Counted from the first letter of the stretch, positions 1 through 8,582 are shown. The stretch is 55,311 nucleotides of DNA from Bacillus sp. FJAT-27245 (GCF_001273955.1 NZ_LIGI01000001.1:2633473-2688783), one strand, 5' to 3'. Notes: a model not told the origin generated them from the sequence alone. Made by a program: numbers and translations.

Positions 1-405
1 GTATAATTTGGCCTGGACGCTTTTCATACTGACATCATCATGGAAGTTCATTATCGCCATCGCTGATCCGAAAAAGAGCAAGAGCCATATTAAGATAAAA
101 AAAGGCAATGAGAGCAAGCGCCTTTTTTCGATTTTCACTTCAATTAAAGTCTGGGCGGGCCCGATTGCCTGAATGTCGGATCCGGGAAACACCCCTGTTA
201 TTTTTCTTATAACTTTCATGGCATCAATGACGACAAAATTGCTGTCTTTCTTCGTGATTTGGTGGATGGACAATTCCTTAATCGCCCGCTCCATGCCTTC
301 GGGTGCGAGAATCTGGGCGATATCGCCAATCATGATTTCCTGGTCCTGACTGGCAAACATTCTGTTCCTCATGCGGATATAGATTGTTTTTTCCAAAACA
401 CTCAC
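1..405 (-). CDS. spoVAA: Stage V sporulation protein AA, C-terminus cut by window edge
   Basis: This is the first gene of the spoVA operon, whose products move dipicolinic acid into the forespore. I translated it by hand because it lacks a suitable ATG start. It begins near a GTG at 405 or a TTG at 396, with GGAAG just upstream. The visible 135 residues hold a soluble N-terminal domain, then a hydrophobic helix ending in AIMNFHDDVSM, which is closely like B. subtilis SpoVAA from memory. The position directly after sigF is the conserved one. The remaining C-terminal part lies outside the window. The identity is secure, but the start codon is uncertain. Confidence 0.9.
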   Translation of the reverse strand, partial: MSVLEKTIYIRMRNRMFASQDQEIMIGDIAQILAPEGMERAIKELSIHQITKKDSNFVVIDAMKVIRKITGVFPGSDIQAIGPAQTLIEVKIEKRRLLSLPFFILIWLLLFFGSAMAIMNFHDDVSMKSVQAKLY

Positions 406-432
406 TTCCAGACATAGTTTTCCTTGTATTGC

Positions 433-463
433 TAGTATGGTTGAAACAGGCCGCCTTAATGAA
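433..463 (-). promoter_or_regulatory. Candidate SigG-type promoter of spoVAA
   Basis: On the minus strand, CATACTA at 433-439 matches the SigG -10 consensus fully. A weak -35 (TTCATT, 458-463) lies 18 bases upstream. The expected transcript start is about 20-30 bases before the spoVAA start. A perfect dyad GGCAAT-A-ATTGCC (465-477) sits just upstream of the -35. Confidence 0.45.
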
Positions 464-508
464 AGGCAATAATTGCCTCATAAATTGAGGGTAAAGCCCT
501 CTAGGGGG

Positions 509-666
509 AACAAAATGCGCAAGCGCCTTGGTCAGCCCCGACCAGCATAAGACGGGGCCCGCAGGATGGGCCTGCCCTCCGGAGGGAACTGGCTTATGAC
601 CTCGAGGGGCTAGGCGCTGGAGCTGGATTACAATAACTTAATTCGAGTTATCCACAAATGTTCAAT
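509..666 (+). repeat. Interspersed structured repeat, copy 1
   Basis: This 158-bp element lies between sigF and spoVAA. A second copy at 13340-13496, in the opposite orientation, is very similar along its whole length. Its two halves pair with each other: AGCGCC with GGCGCT, AGCCCC with GGGGCT, and CATAAG with CTTATG. This makes a long, interrupted hairpin. It has no coding capacity that I trust. It could be a miniature mobile element or a family-specific intergenic repeat. Confidence 0.8.
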
Positions 667-685
667 AGTATAATTACCTGGACAA

Positions 686-722
686 CAAAAAAAGCCATAT
701 GGATTTAATAATCCATATGGCT
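686..722 (-). terminator. Intrinsic terminator of sigF, stem inside the coding end
   Basis: A perfect 12-bp stem (693-704 with 711-722) and a 6-base loop are followed on the minus strand by seven T residues. The last codons of sigF and its stop lie in the hairpin, so termination occurs right at the gene end and separates sigF from spoVAA. Confidence 0.92.
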
Positions 723-1463
723 CTTCATTTGCTGTAATATTTTCTTTTCTAAACGGGATACCTGTACTTGGGAAATCCCAAGCCGCTGGGCTACCTCTGA
801 TTGTGTCTGGTCCTTATAATACCTCAAATATACAATCAGCTTTTCCCTTTCATCCAATTCTTGAATCGCCTCTTTCAAGGCTATTTTATCAAACCATTTC
901 CCATCATTGCCATCGTCGATTTGATCGAGGAGCGTGATGGGATCGCCATCGTTTTCATAAACCGTCTCATGAATTGAAGCCGGGGCACGGGAAGCTTCCT
1001 GGGCGAGGATGATTTCCTCGGGCGAGATCCCAAGATGGGCGGATAATTCATTGACAGTTGGAACACGGCCGAGCGACTTCGATAATTCATCCTTTGCCCG
1101 GCGAATTTTATTTCCGGTCTCTTTCAGCGAACGGCTTACTTTTACCGTTCCATCATCCCGGATGAATCTTTGGATTTCCCCGATAATCATCGGCACCGCA
1201 TAAGTCGAAAATTTAACGTCATACGATAAATCAAATTTATCCACCGACTTTAACAGGCCGATGCAGCCGATTTGGAAAAGGTCGTCCGGGTCATATCCGC
1301 GATTCAAAAACCGCTGGACTACGGACCAGACAAGCCTCATATTTTTTTCGACGATTATATCGCGGGCTTGTTCATCACCCTCGTGGCTTCTTTTAATTAA
1401 CTCCTTTACCTCATGGTCCTTTAGAAACGGCTGGTTGCTTTCTTTTTTGACCTCTACGTCCAT
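705..1463 (-). CDS. sigF: RNA polymerase sigma factor SigF
   Basis: Early forespore sigma factor of the sigma-70 family. It has 252 residues from the ATG at 1463, which is preceded by AAGGAGACCGCC. An upstream ATG at 1484 lacks such a site. Region 2 carries DDLFQIGCIGLLKSVDKFD and the -10 recognition helix with TYAVPMIIGEIQRF. Region 4 carries YYKDQTQSEVAQRLGIS, the -35 recognition helix. It follows spoIIAB with 11 bases between. Activity is expected to be held by SpoIIAB and released by SpoIIAA, as in B. subtilis. Confidence 0.98.
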   Translation of the reverse strand: MDVEVKKESNQPFLKDHEVKELIKRSHEGDEQARDIIVEKNMRLVWSVVQRFLNRGYDPDDLFQIGCIGLLKSVDKFDLSYDVKFSTYAVPMIIGEIQRFIRDDGTVKVSRSLKETGNKIRRAKDELSKSLGRVPTVNELSAHLGISPEEIILAQEASRAPASIHETVYENDGDPITLLDQIDDGNDGKWFDKIALKEAIQELDEREKLIVYLRYYKDQTQSEVAQRLGISQVQVSRLEKKILQQMKSHMDY

Positions 1464-1474
1464 AGGCGGTCTCC

Positions 1475-1915
1475 TTAATTGCAAAGCATCTTGCTTCGGG
1501 ATAAATTCTTCCGTAACCTGATTTCCGTGCCTTTTCCACGCTCGGATTGGATGTCAACTTCATCCATGAAGTTTTCCATTATCGTGAACCCCATGCCTGA
1601 GCGCTCCAATTCCGGCTTTGTTGTGAATAGCGGCTGGCGTGCCTCTTCAATATCCGCTATCCCGTTTCCTTTGTCTTTAATGGTGATTTCAACCGTTTCA
1701 GCTTCAATCGCCACGTCGATATAGACGATCCCATTCGGATCATTGTCATAACCGTGGATGATAGCATTCGTGACTGCTTCTGAAACGACAGTTTTGATTT
1801 CGGTCAATTGATCCATTGTCGGGTCGAGCTGGGCGATAAACGCGGCTACCGTCACCCTGGCAAAAGATTCATTTTGGCTAAGAGCGCTAAATTGCAGGCT
1901 CATTTCGTTTCGCAT
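1475..1915 (-). CDS. spoIIAB: Anti-sigma F factor and serine kinase SpoIIAB
   Basis: A 146-residue GHKL-fold kinase that binds SigF and phosphorylates SpoIIAA. Visible ATP-binding motifs are the N-box ([11 protein letters not shown]), the G1 box (DKGNGI) and the G2 box ([11 protein letters not shown]). The start overlaps the end of spoIIAA in a TGATG arrangement, which suggests translational coupling. Length and C-terminal KMLCN resemble the B. subtilis protein. Confidence 0.98.
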   Translation of the reverse strand: MRNEMSLQFSALSQNESFARVTVAAFIAQLDPTMDQLTEIKTVVSEAVTNAIIHGYDNDPNGIVYIDVAIEAETVEITIKDKGNGIADIEEARQPLFTTKPELERSGMGFTIMENFMDEVDIQSERGKGTEIRLRKNLSRSKMLCN

Positions 1916-2265
1916 CAGGCAACCCCCAATCGTTGGAGCGCATAGGCTTCGGTTGGTTCCATCCTGATAATTTTAAACAGGCCTGACATGTCCAGCAATC
2001 TTTCTACCGCTGGGGAGACGGAGCATACGACCAGTTCCCCATGAAGCTGCTTCAACTGTTTATATCGCCCAAGAATGACGCCCAGGCCGGAACTATCCAT
2101 GAATGTCAGCCCCTCCAGGTTCATGACAATATGGCGGATCCCTTGCGACTCAATGGCGTCCGTTGCCTGGGATCGCAGCCCGTCAGCGGTATGGTGGTCA
2201 AGTTCGCCGCTTAACCGGATGCATAACACTTCGCTCATTACTTCCATTTCGATGTTCAGACTCAC
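1915..2265 (-). CDS. spoIIAA: Anti-anti-sigma F factor SpoIIAA
   Basis: A STAS-domain protein of 116 residues that frees SigF when it is unphosphorylated. The phosphorylated serine lies in [15 protein letters not shown] chose the GTG at 2265 because AGGAGGCC lies 7-8 bases upstream and the product then starts like the 117-residue B. subtilis protein. A longer ATG-started frame at 2298 runs through the ribosome binding site. It is first in the spoIIA unit when transcribed from the SigH-type promoter at 2363-2390. Confidence 0.97.
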   Translation of the reverse strand: MSLNIEMEVMSEVLCIRLSGELDHHTADGLRSQATDAIESQGIRHIVMNLEGLTFMDSSGLGVILGRYKQLKQLHGELVVCSVSPAVERLLDMSGLFKIIRMEPTEAYALQRLGVA

Positions 2266-2362
2266 TGTATTTGGCCTCCTAAATTGTTTCTCCGGCAATT
2301 GTCCGAAATCCGGCCCAATTAAGCCCGCCCATGTATTGGCGGGGCGCCTTACAGTGAGTTCA

Positions 2363-2390
2363 ATTCGATATCCGTGATGCCAAATCCTTC
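2363..2390 (-). promoter_or_regulatory. SigH-type promoter of the spoIIA operon
   Basis: On the minus strand GAAGGATTT (2382-2390) is followed after exactly 14 bases by CGAAT (2363-2367). This fits every position of the SigH consensus RWAGGAWWT-N14-HGAAT. It sits about 100 bases before the spoIIAA start, where B. subtilis has its SigH promoter. Confidence 0.85.
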
Positions 2391-2455
2391 TCCAAAGACA
2401 AAACTAGTGGCAATTCGCTAAAGGTAGTTGAAAAGTTTCCGAATTCGACATCAAT

Positions 2456-3625
2456 TCATTTTCCGGCTTTCGTAAATAGCCCCATTGACCTTTTGTACAG
2501 CGTCCACCAGCCAGCCTCGCCGACATTCCTGCTTGCAACCAGGTCCCTTTCCTGCAGTAGCCGGCCATCTTTCATCAGCCGGATCGTCCCCACTTTATCG
2601 CCTTTTTGGATAGGGGCCTTCAGGGTTTTGTTAATGTTGATAACCCTTTTGATATCATCGATTTTTTCTCCCTTTTTTGTGAGGATGGAAATCGGTTCGC
2701 TTGTGACAGCTTCAATCCTTTTAAGGCTGCCCTTGCTCACTGCCGCTTCCCCAACTGCAACATTCCTTTGGTAGAGCGGATGGGTTTCATAATGGCCGAA
2801 AGCATAATCAAGCATTTTCGACACCTGGGCATTCCTCGCTTTTGAAGTCGGTGCTCCAAAGACAACGGCGATGACCCTCATGCCATTTTTTTGGGCGGTG
2901 GCTGTGAGGCAGTATTTTGCTTCTGCCGTAAAACCGGTTTTCAGCCCATCGACACCTGGGTAAAAACGCACAAGCTTATTTGTGTTGACAAGCCAGAATT
3001 TTTTGTCGGTATTTTCCCGGAGATACGCTTCATACATGCCTGTATACTTTGTAATATCCTCGTATTTTAATAGTTCCTTGGCCATGATTGCCATATCCGC
3101 GGCTGTACTTAAATGCCCTTGTTCAGGCAGTCCTGTCGTATTTTTAAAAACGGTATGCTTCAGGCCAAGCTCTTTGCCCTTTTTGTTCATCCTGTCGACA
3201 AAGGCCTCCTCAGATCCCGCAATCCTCTCAGCCATAGCGACCGAGGCATCATTGCCCGACCCGATTGCAATTCCTTTCAGCAATTCCCTGGTCGTCATTT
3301 CTTCCCCCGCTTCGAGGAAAATTTGGGATCCGCCCATTGATGCTGCATATTCGCTTGCCCGGATTTTTTCGTTGATTCCAAGTTTCCCCTCATCCAGGGC
3401 TTCCATTATCAGAAGCATGGTCATAACTTTTGTCATACTTGCAGGGGGAAGGGCTTCTTGGCTGTTTTTTTCATAGAGGACAGTTCCTGTGTCCCTTTCA
3501 ATCAGAATGGCCGATTTTACCTCCTGGGCTAGGTCGGCGGCAGTTGCTTCCTTTGCGGATGCTTCCGGTGAAACTAGTGTTATGGCTAACAGTCCAGCAA
3601 GAATCAGTGAACCTAATCGTTTCAT
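2456..3625 (-). CDS. dacF: D-alanyl-D-alanine carboxypeptidase DacF (penicillin-binding protein)
   Basis: A serine DD-carboxypeptidase (peptidase S11) that trims peptidoglycan stem peptides, expressed in the forespore in B. subtilis. The start at 3625 gives 389 residues, the family's usual length, with GGAGGG 8 bases upstream. Residues 1-24 form a signal peptide (KRLGSLILAGLLAITLV...ASA). Catalytic motifs are SxxK (SMTK), SxN (SGN) and KTG (LKTGFT), followed by the C-terminal PBP5-like domain and an end suited to membrane attachment. It lies upstream of spoIIAA on the same strand, so transcripts may run through. Confidence 0.96.
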   Translation of the reverse strand: MKRLGSLILAGLLAITLVSPEASAKEATAADLAQEVKSAILIERDTGTVLYEKNSQEALPPASMTKVMTMLLIMEALDEGKLGINEKIRASEYAASMGGSQIFLEAGEEMTTRELLKGIAIGSGNDASVAMAERIAGSEEAFVDRMNKKGKELGLKHTVFKNTTGLPEQGHLSTAADMAIMAKELLKYEDITKYTGMYEAYLRENTDKKFWLVNTNKLVRFYPGVDGLKTGFTAEAKYCLTATAQKNGMRVIAVVFGAPTSKARNAQVSKMLDYAFGHYETHPLYQRNVAVGEAAVSKGSLKRIEAVTSEPISILTKKGEKIDDIKRVININKTLKAPIQKGDKVGTIRLMKDGRLLQERDLVASRNVGEAGWWTLYKRSMGLFTKAGK

Positions 3626-3655
3626 TTGCATAACCCTCCATTCTTTATAGACTCC

Positions 3656-3683
3656 ATCCTTTCCAAAAATGGTTGTTTTATAC
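3656..3683 (-). promoter_or_regulatory. Possible SigF/SigG promoter of dacF
   Basis: GTATA (3679-3683) on the minus strand and a G/A-rich -10-like GGAAAGGAT (3656-3664), 14 bases apart, resemble forespore promoters. The match is partial. Support comes mainly from the known forespore expression of dacF in B. subtilis. Confidence 0.35.
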
Positions 3684-3693
3684 AAAATGAACA

Positions 3694-3733
3694 AAAAAAG
3701 AGGCGCCTTCGGTTTCTCCGAATCGCCTCTTTA
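3694..3733 (-). terminator. Terminator of pdp
   Basis: On the minus strand the inverted repeat AAAGAGGCG/CGCCTCTTT with an inner CGG loop ends in a run of seven T residues, just after the pdp stop and before dacF. Confidence 0.9.
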
Positions 3734-3741
3734 ACGGTTTT

Positions 3742-5046
3742 TTATTCTGTTATTTCCTCATAGATCAAGGTTGGCTTCTCTACGGCCGCGCCCGAAAGCC
3801 TAATGCTTCTGTAAAGCTTATTCTTCACTTCTTCAATATTCTCGAAGTTGCTGTGGATGGCAGCCAGTGATTCGCCTTTTTTGACCTGGTCGCCAATCTT
3901 TTTCTTCAACACGATTCCAACCGCCAAATCAATTTCGGATTCCTTTGTCGCGCGTCCCGCCCCAAGCAGCATTGCAGCAGTCCCCACTTCATCGGCAACA
4001 ATTTCCGAAACGAAGCCATCTTCCTTCGCCTCTAGTTCAAAAATAAAGCTTGCTTGAGGAAGGCGGGCTGGCTCGTCGACAACAGAAGCATCTCCTCCCT
4101 GCGCGCTTAGGAACACTTTCATTTTTTCGAGCGCGCTTCCGTCCTGAATCGCTTTTTCAAGCATTCCACGTGCTTCGGAGAGGGAGCTGGCTTTCCCTGC
4201 AACGTAAACCATATGGCTTCCGAGCGTCAGGCTCAACTCCGTCAAATCCGCCGGGCCTTCGCCTTTTAATGTATCGATTGCTTCCTGGACCTCAAGGGCA
4301 TTTCCGATTGCATAGCCAAGCGGCTGGCTCATATCGGAAATGACTGCCATTGTTTTCCGTCCGACATTGTTTCCGATGCGGACCATGGCCTTAGCAAGCT
4401 CCCTTGAATCATCAAGCGTTTTCATAAAAGCTCCCGCGCCCGTTTTCACATCCAGGACAATGGCATCCGCGCCTGCCGCAATTTTTTTGCTCATGATCGA
4501 GCTTGCGATGAGAGGGATGCTGTTGACCGTAGCAGTTACATCCCGGAGCGCATACAACTTTTTGTCTGCCGGAGTTAAATTCCCGCTTTGCCCGATGACA
4601 GCTAATTTATTTTTGTTTACAAGGTTGATAAACTCGGAATTCTCAATTTCCACATGGAAACCGGCTACCGATTCAAGCTTATCGACTGTTCCGCCTGTGT
4701 GGCCGAGGCCGCGCCCGGACATTTTCGCGACAGGGACGCCAACCGAAGCGACAAGCGGGCCGAGTACGAGCGTCGTTGTATCGCCGACCCCTCCGGTTGA
4801 ATGTTTATCAACCTTGGTTCCCTCGATGCCCGACAAGTCGATTTGATCTCCGGATTCAGCCATTGCAATCGTCAAATCGGCACGTTCTTTTTCTGTCATT
4901 CCTTTGAAAAAGATTGCCATTGTAAGCGCGCTCATTTGATAATCAGGTATAGAGCCATTTGTATAGCCTTCAATAATATACTTGATTTCCTCCGTCGACA
5001 ATTCCAGTCCGTCGCGTTTCTTCTCGATTAAATCTACCATCCTCAT
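3742..5046 (-). CDS. pdp: Pyrimidine-nucleoside phosphorylase
   Basis: Splits uridine and thymidine/deoxyuridine with phosphate to give base and (deoxy)ribose-1-phosphate. The 434 residues match the family length. The thymidine phosphorylase signature is seen in [17 protein letters not shown], the phosphate loop, and in [11 protein letters not shown]. The start ATG at 5046 ([10 protein letters not shown]) matches the usual family N-terminus; the 29-residue upstream extension looks spurious. It follows deoB, whose enzyme uses the sugar phosphate produced here. In B. subtilis this slot holds the purine nucleoside phosphorylase gene pupG, which is missing here. Confidence 0.97.
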   Translation of the reverse strand: MRMVDLIEKKRDGLELSTEEIKYIIEGYTNGSIPDYQMSALTMAIFFKGMTEKERADLTIAMAESGDQIDLSGIEGTKVDKHSTGGVGDTTTLVLGPLVASVGVPVAKMSGRGLGHTGGTVDKLESVAGFHVEIENSEFINLVNKNKLAVIGQSGNLTPADKKLYALRDVTATVNSIPLIASSIMSKKIAAGADAIVLDVKTGAGAFMKTLDDSRELAKAMVRIGNNVGRKTMAVISDMSQPLGYAIGNALEVQEAIDTLKGEGPADLTELSLTLGSHMVYVAGKASSLSEARGMLEKAIQDGSALEKMKVFLSAQGGDASVVDEPARLPQASFIFELEAKEDGFVSEIVADEVGTAAMLLGAGRATKESEIDLAVGIVLKKKIGDQVKKGESLAAIHSNFENIEEVKNKLYRSIRLSGAAVEKPTLIYEEITE

Positions 5047-5085
5047 TACTATCACCCACTGATAAGTTTTTTCCGTACACTTAAT

Positions 5086-5123
5086 ACTAAAAGGGGAAGC
5101 TTTCGAAATCCGAAAGCTTTCCC
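5086..5123 (-). terminator. Hairpin between deoB and pdp
   Basis: The inverted repeat GGGAAAGCTTTCGG...CGAAAGCTTCCCC on the minus strand is followed by TTTTAG. It can work as a partial terminator after deoB, lowering pdp expression relative to deoB. Confidence 0.75.
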
Positions 5124-5141
5124 TAAATTTCACTGCGGAGG

Positions 5142-6329
5142 TTACTTCAACTCGCGAAGGAAGCTTTCCCCATGTTCTGGCATTGCCACGCCAAAGTTTT
5201 CCGCAACCGTGGCGCCGATATCGGCAAATGTCTTCCTGACCGGCAGTTCCTTTCCTCCGTCGAGTTTTTTGGAATAAACGAGGAGCGGTACATATTCCCG
5301 TGTATGGTCGGTTCCCGGATGGACCGGATCATTTCCGTGGTCCGCCGTGATGATCAGCAAATCATCTTCATTCATTTTTTCAAAAACTTCAGGCAGCCGT
5401 GCATCGTATTCCTCCAGCGCTTTCCCGTAGCCTTCCGGGTCTCGGCGGTGCCCGTAGAGCGCGTCAAAATCGACGAGGTTCAAAAAGCTGAGCCCTGTAA
5501 AGTCCATTTCCAGCGTATCGACAAGCTTATCCATTCCGTCCATATTCGAAACGGTCCTAAGGGATTTGGTAACGCCTTCCCCATCGTAAATATCGGAAAT
5601 TTTCCCGATGGCAAGAACGTCCAAACCTGAATCCTTCAGCTCGTTCATGACTGTCCGGCCAAATGGTTTCAATGCATAGTCATGCCTGTTCGCTGTTCTT
5701 TTGAAGTTCCCCGGCTCCCCTATGAATGGGCGTGCAATGATGCGTCCAAGCATGTACGGATCATCAAGAGTGAGTTCCCTGGCGATTTCGCAAATTTTGT
5801 ACAATTCATCCAAAGGGACAATCTCTTCGTGTGCGGCAATTTGCAAAACCGAATCGGCGGAAGTGTATACGATTAGCGCGCCGGTTTCCATATGTTCCTG
5901 GCCGAGTTCATCAAGGATGGCCGTCCCGCTCGCGGGCTTGTTTCCGATGATTTTCCTGCCAGTCCGTGCTTCAAGCTCCGAAAGCAGTTCATCCGGAAAT
6001 CCTTCAGGGAAGACACGGAACGGAGTCTGAATATTTAGGCCCATGATTTCCCAATGGCCTGTCATCGTGTCCTTTCCATTCGATGCTTCCTGCATTTTTG
6101 TAAAATAGGCAAGCGGCTTTTGCTGTTTTTCAATTCCTTTGATTTCACGGATATTGCTGAGGCCAAGCTTTGCCATGTTCGGCATATTGAGGCCATTCAT
6201 TGCTTCGGCTATATGACCAAAAGTATCCGACCCTTTATCGCCAAACTTTTCTGCATCTGGCGCCTCACCGATTCCAACTGAATCCATTACAATCAGAAAA
6301 ATCCTTTTAAATTCATGTGTATTGCTCAT
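5142..6329 (-). CDS. deoB: Phosphopentomutase
   Basis: Interconverts (deoxy)ribose-1-phosphate and 5-phosphate, feeding nucleoside sugars into central metabolism. The ATG at 6329 follows GGAGGAATTTGTA and gives 395 residues, standard for the family. The alkaline phosphatase-like metal sites appear as [14 protein letters not shown] near the start and ITADHGNDP near residue 325, with [10 protein letters not shown] after it. It is first in a deoB-pdp unit, with its own promoter and a palindrome upstream. Confidence 0.97.
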   Translation of the reverse strand: MSNTHEFKRIFLIVMDSVGIGEAPDAEKFGDKGSDTFGHIAEAMNGLNMPNMAKLGLSNIREIKGIEKQQKPLAYFTKMQEASNGKDTMTGHWEIMGLNIQTPFRVFPEGFPDELLSELEARTGRKIIGNKPASGTAILDELGQEHMETGALIVYTSADSVLQIAAHEEIVPLDELYKICEIARELTLDDPYMLGRIIARPFIGEPGNFKRTANRHDYALKPFGRTVMNELKDSGLDVLAIGKISDIYDGEGVTKSLRTVSNMDGMDKLVDTLEMDFTGLSFLNLVDFDALYGHRRDPEGYGKALEEYDARLPEVFEKMNEDDLLIITADHGNDPVHPGTDHTREYVPLLVYSKKLDGGKELPVRKTFADIGATVAENFGVAMPEHGESFLRELK

Positions 6330-6408
6330 TACAAATTCCTCCTTCTTCATGGAGACAACGACAGGGCTAGTTTACCCTATCAGTAAATCCTCTAACCATA
6401 GGAAAAAC

Positions 6409-6422
6409 GTCAGAAGTCTGAC
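6409..6422 (-). promoter_or_regulatory. Palindromic operator candidate before deoB
   Basis: GTCAGA-AG-TCTGAC is a perfect 6+6 dyad lying just downstream of the predicted -10, over the likely transcript start. That position suits a repressor. I cannot name the regulator; a DeoR- or GntR-type protein responding to nucleosides is only a guess. Confidence 0.5.
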
Positions 6423-6428
6423 ATCTAT

Positions 6429-6456
6429 ATTTTACTAAACGGCTATGAAATTACAA
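6429..6456 (-). promoter_or_regulatory. SigA-type promoter of deoB-pdp
   Basis: TTGTAA (6451-6456), a 16-base spacer and TAAAAT (6429-6434) on the minus strand lie about 100 bases before the deoB start. Confidence 0.55.
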
Positions 6457-6487
6457 GAATAATAATCGGTTTATCCATGACAAAAAT

Positions 6488-6516
6488 AGCAAAAACCGGA
6501 CAATATTTGCCGGTTC
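6488..6516 (-). terminator. Terminator of xerD
   Basis: On the minus strand AACCGG, a 10-base loop and CCGGTT lead into TTTGC. It is located 17 bases after the xerD stop. Confidence 0.8.
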
Positions 6517-6532
6517 CCGCTCTCGTACTCTA

Positions 6533-7429
6533 TTAAGCTCTTGGATGGAATTTGCTGTATACATCCCTTAGCCTCACTTTGGTTACATGTGTGTAAATTT
6601 GCGTAGTCGAGATATCTGAATGGCCGAGCATTTCCTGAACCGCCCTTAAGTCCGCCCCATTTTCAAGAAGATGGGTCGCAAACGAATGGCGGAGTGTGTG
6701 CGGGGTAAGATCCTTTTCGATACCCGCATCGAAAGCAAGTTTTTTGAGGATTTTCCAAAATCCCTGCCGGGTAAGCCTCTTCCCCTGGTGGTTCAGAAAA
6801 AGGGCATCTTCCCTCGATTTCTGTCGCAAAAATTTTGGGCGTCCGGCATCCAGATAACTTTGCAGCGCTTCTGTTGCTGTACGGCCGACAGGAATAATCC
6901 GCTCCTTGTTTCCTTTTCCTATGCAGCGAACGAACCCCATGCTCAAGTGAAGGTCGTCCAAGTCCAGTCCAATCAGCTCGCTCACCCTTATACCTGTCGC
7001 GTAAAGGATTTCAAGCATCGCTTTATCCCGGAGCCCAAAATGCCCGGATCCTTTAGGCGCTTCAAGAAGGGTTTCAACTTCCTCCATGCTAAGCACTTTT
7101 GGCAGATTCCTTTCAAGCTTCGGTGTTTCAATATGGACGGTTGGGTCGTGGTCCGAAGCCTTGTCCCTCAGCAAAAACTGATGGAAGGAGCGAATGGACG
7201 CGACATGCCTGGCGATTGTTTTCGCCGATTTCCCCTCGTTTTTAAGCTCCCCAATAAATTGGAGGATATGGGTCCGCTGGATTTCATCAATCGCCGATAT
7301 AGTCTGTACCGTTTTCAAATGGCGCAAATATGCTTTAAGATCCCTCTCATACGATATCATCGTGTTTTCCGAGAGCCCTTTTTCCACCAATAAAAAATGC
7401 ATAAAATCTTTCAAATGATCTTCCAACAT
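6533..7429 (-). CDS. xerD: Site-specific tyrosine recombinase XerD
   Basis: Resolves chromosome dimers at dif together with XerC. It has 298 residues: an N-terminal SAM-like domain (about 1-90) and a C-terminal catalytic domain. Active-site residues are visible as Arg in ATGIRVSEL, Lys in GKGNKER, His-x-x-Arg in [13 protein letters not shown], His in GHSDIS and the nucleophile Tyr in TTQIYTH. GGGGAG lies 9 bases before the ATG. The neighbours yqzK and fur upstream and deoB downstream are those of B. subtilis ripX. Confidence 0.97.
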   Translation of the reverse strand: MLEDHLKDFMHFLLVEKGLSENTMISYERDLKAYLRHLKTVQTISAIDEIQRTHILQFIGELKNEGKSAKTIARHVASIRSFHQFLLRDKASDHDPTVHIETPKLERNLPKVLSMEEVETLLEAPKGSGHFGLRDKAMLEILYATGIRVSELIGLDLDDLHLSMGFVRCIGKGNKERIIPVGRTATEALQSYLDAGRPKFLRQKSREDALFLNHQGKRLTRQGFWKILKKLAFDAGIEKDLTPHTLRHSFATHLLENGADLRAVQEMLGHSDISTTQIYTHVTKVRLRDVYSKFHPRA

Positions 7430-7435
7430 ACTGCA

Positions 7436-7663
7436 TTACTCCCCGCTCTTATAGAACAACATCAACCGGTCAAGCCATTCGGGGTTACCGGTATCCAATG
7501 GTTTGGACACTTTGACAGCGGCCCCTTTCGGTTTGTCGTACCGGTGGTAATTCTGATATTCCTCGTGTACCCACATCATACCATAATAAAAGAGGAACGT
7601 GCAGGCTATGAACAGGATCAGGACTTTTAGGGCATTGTACATGGCCCGGCAAAATACAAGCAT
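7436..7663 (-). CDS. yqzK: Small membrane protein, YqzK/DUF4227 family
   Basis: A 75-residue protein with one membrane helix (about residues 10-30, ALKVLILFIACTFLFYYGMM) and a charged C-terminal part with HEEYQNYHRYDKPKG. The family and its place between fur and xerD are conserved in Bacillus, but the function is unknown. GGGGGAGCCGCC before the ATG supports the start. It ends 6 bases before xerD, so the two are probably cotranscribed from the promoter at 7720-7747. Confidence 0.85.
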   Translation of the reverse strand: MLVFCRAMYNALKVLILFIACTFLFYYGMMWVHEEYQNYHRYDKPKGAAVKVSKPLDTGNPEWLDRLMLFYKSGE

Positions 7664-7719
7664 GGCGGCTCCCCCGAATCTTCAGGTTTTTAGTACAGGG
7701 TATGCCCAAAACAGTGAAT

Positions 7720-7747
7720 ATTATACCTGAAAAATCCGGCGCGGCAA
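7720..7747 (-). promoter_or_regulatory. SigA promoter of yqzK-xerD
   Basis: TTGCCG (7742-7747), a 16-base spacer and a perfect TATAAT (7720-7725) on the minus strand, about 55 bases before yqzK. Confidence 0.7.
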
Positions 7748-7933
7748 TTCGAAACCTTTTAAGTGTTGGGAAGGCATTGATTTTTGCATGTGTTTTTGGA
7801 GCGCAGCCGACACGGTTTTCATTGGCCGAAGCAACTGCTTGGAATATGTCTTAATAAGATTCCTGAATGCATCAAGAAATGGTAATTAACGAGCTGGCCA
7901 AAAAATGAACATTGTACTTTAACGTAGCCATAC
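7748..7933. other. Intergenic stretch without recognised content
   Basis: Between the yqzK promoter and the fur terminator I see no open reading frame with a ribosome binding site, no strong hairpin and no repeat shared with other parts of the window. Confidence 0.6.
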
Positions 7934-7960
7934 AAAAAGCCCTTCATTGGAGAAGGGCAG
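7934..7960 (-). terminator. Terminator of fur
   Basis: GCCCTTCTCC-AATG-AAGGGC followed by TTTTTG on the minus strand, about 45 bases after the fur stop. Confidence 0.9.
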
Positions 7961-8005
7961 GTTTTAAGTATTCTTGATTTTTTAAATGGTTTCCCATGGG
8001 GCACG

Positions 8006-8464
8006 TTACTCTTCAGCCGGCTCTTCCTTGTCCTGGCAGCGGTGGCAAATGCCATGGAACGTAAGCCTATGGTCCTTTATTTTAAAATTCCAGCGTCTTT
8101 CAACAATTTCCTCAACATCCTCAAGAAGGTCTTCCTGTATTTCATCAACTGCCCCGCACTCAATGCAGACAAGGTGGTGATGGAAATGGGCCGCCCCTTC
8201 CTGGCGAAGATCATATCTGGAGACACCGTCCCCAAAGTTAATTTTATCGACAATTTTCAATTCTGTAAGTAATTCCAAAGTCCGGTAAACAGTTGCCAAT
8301 CCAATTTCCGGAGATTTTTCCTTTACAAGAAGATAGACATCTTCCGCACTTAAATGGTCTTCCTCATTTTCCAATAAAACCCGAACGGTAGCTTCTCGTT
8401 GCGGAGTAAGCTTGTAGCTTGATGAATGCAGCTGTTTTTTTATTCTTTCAATTCTTGTTTCCAT
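8006..8464 (-). CDS. fur: Ferric uptake regulator
   Basis: An iron-responsive repressor of 152 residues. The winged-helix DNA-binding half holds LTPQREATVRVLLE and the recognition region SPEIGLATVYRTLELL. The metal-binding half has HFHHHLVCIECG and a second pair of cysteines in HGICHRCQD, so the structural Cys4 zinc site is complete. The position between spoIIM and yqzK marks it as the true Fur rather than the paralogues PerR or Zur. A PerR-like box lies upstream. Confidence 0.96.
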   Translation of the reverse strand: METRIERIKKQLHSSSYKLTPQREATVRVLLENEEDHLSAEDVYLLVKEKSPEIGLATVYRTLELLTELKIVDKINFGDGVSRYDLRQEGAAHFHHHLVCIECGAVDEIQEDLLEDVEEIVERRWNFKIKDHRLTFHGICHRCQDKEEPAEE

Positions 8465-8548
8465 CCGTTCGTCCTCCCTCGCAACTGTCCTTTCTCATTA
8501 TATCAGATAGGTTGCGAGAAAAAAACTAAAATAATTATCAACAACTAA

Positions 8549-8563
8549 TTGTAATCATTATTA
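8549..8563 (-). promoter_or_regulatory. PerR/Fur-type box before fur
   Basis: TTGTAAT-C-ATTATTA fits the 7-1-7 pattern of the Fur family. It differs from the PerR box TTATAAT-n-ATTATAA at two positions. It lies 85 bases before the fur start. PerR control of fur is known in B. subtilis; applying it here is inference. Confidence 0.5.
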
Positions 8564-8582
8564 GGTGTGATTGATTATCAGT

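Noticed and set aside
278-481. Frame of 67 residues on minus
   Set aside because: It runs in another frame over the spoVAA start; the spoVAA frame has a clear family match.
5086-5123. Riboswitch before pdp
   Set aside because: Only a simple hairpin with a T-tract is present; no conserved aptamer core is visible.
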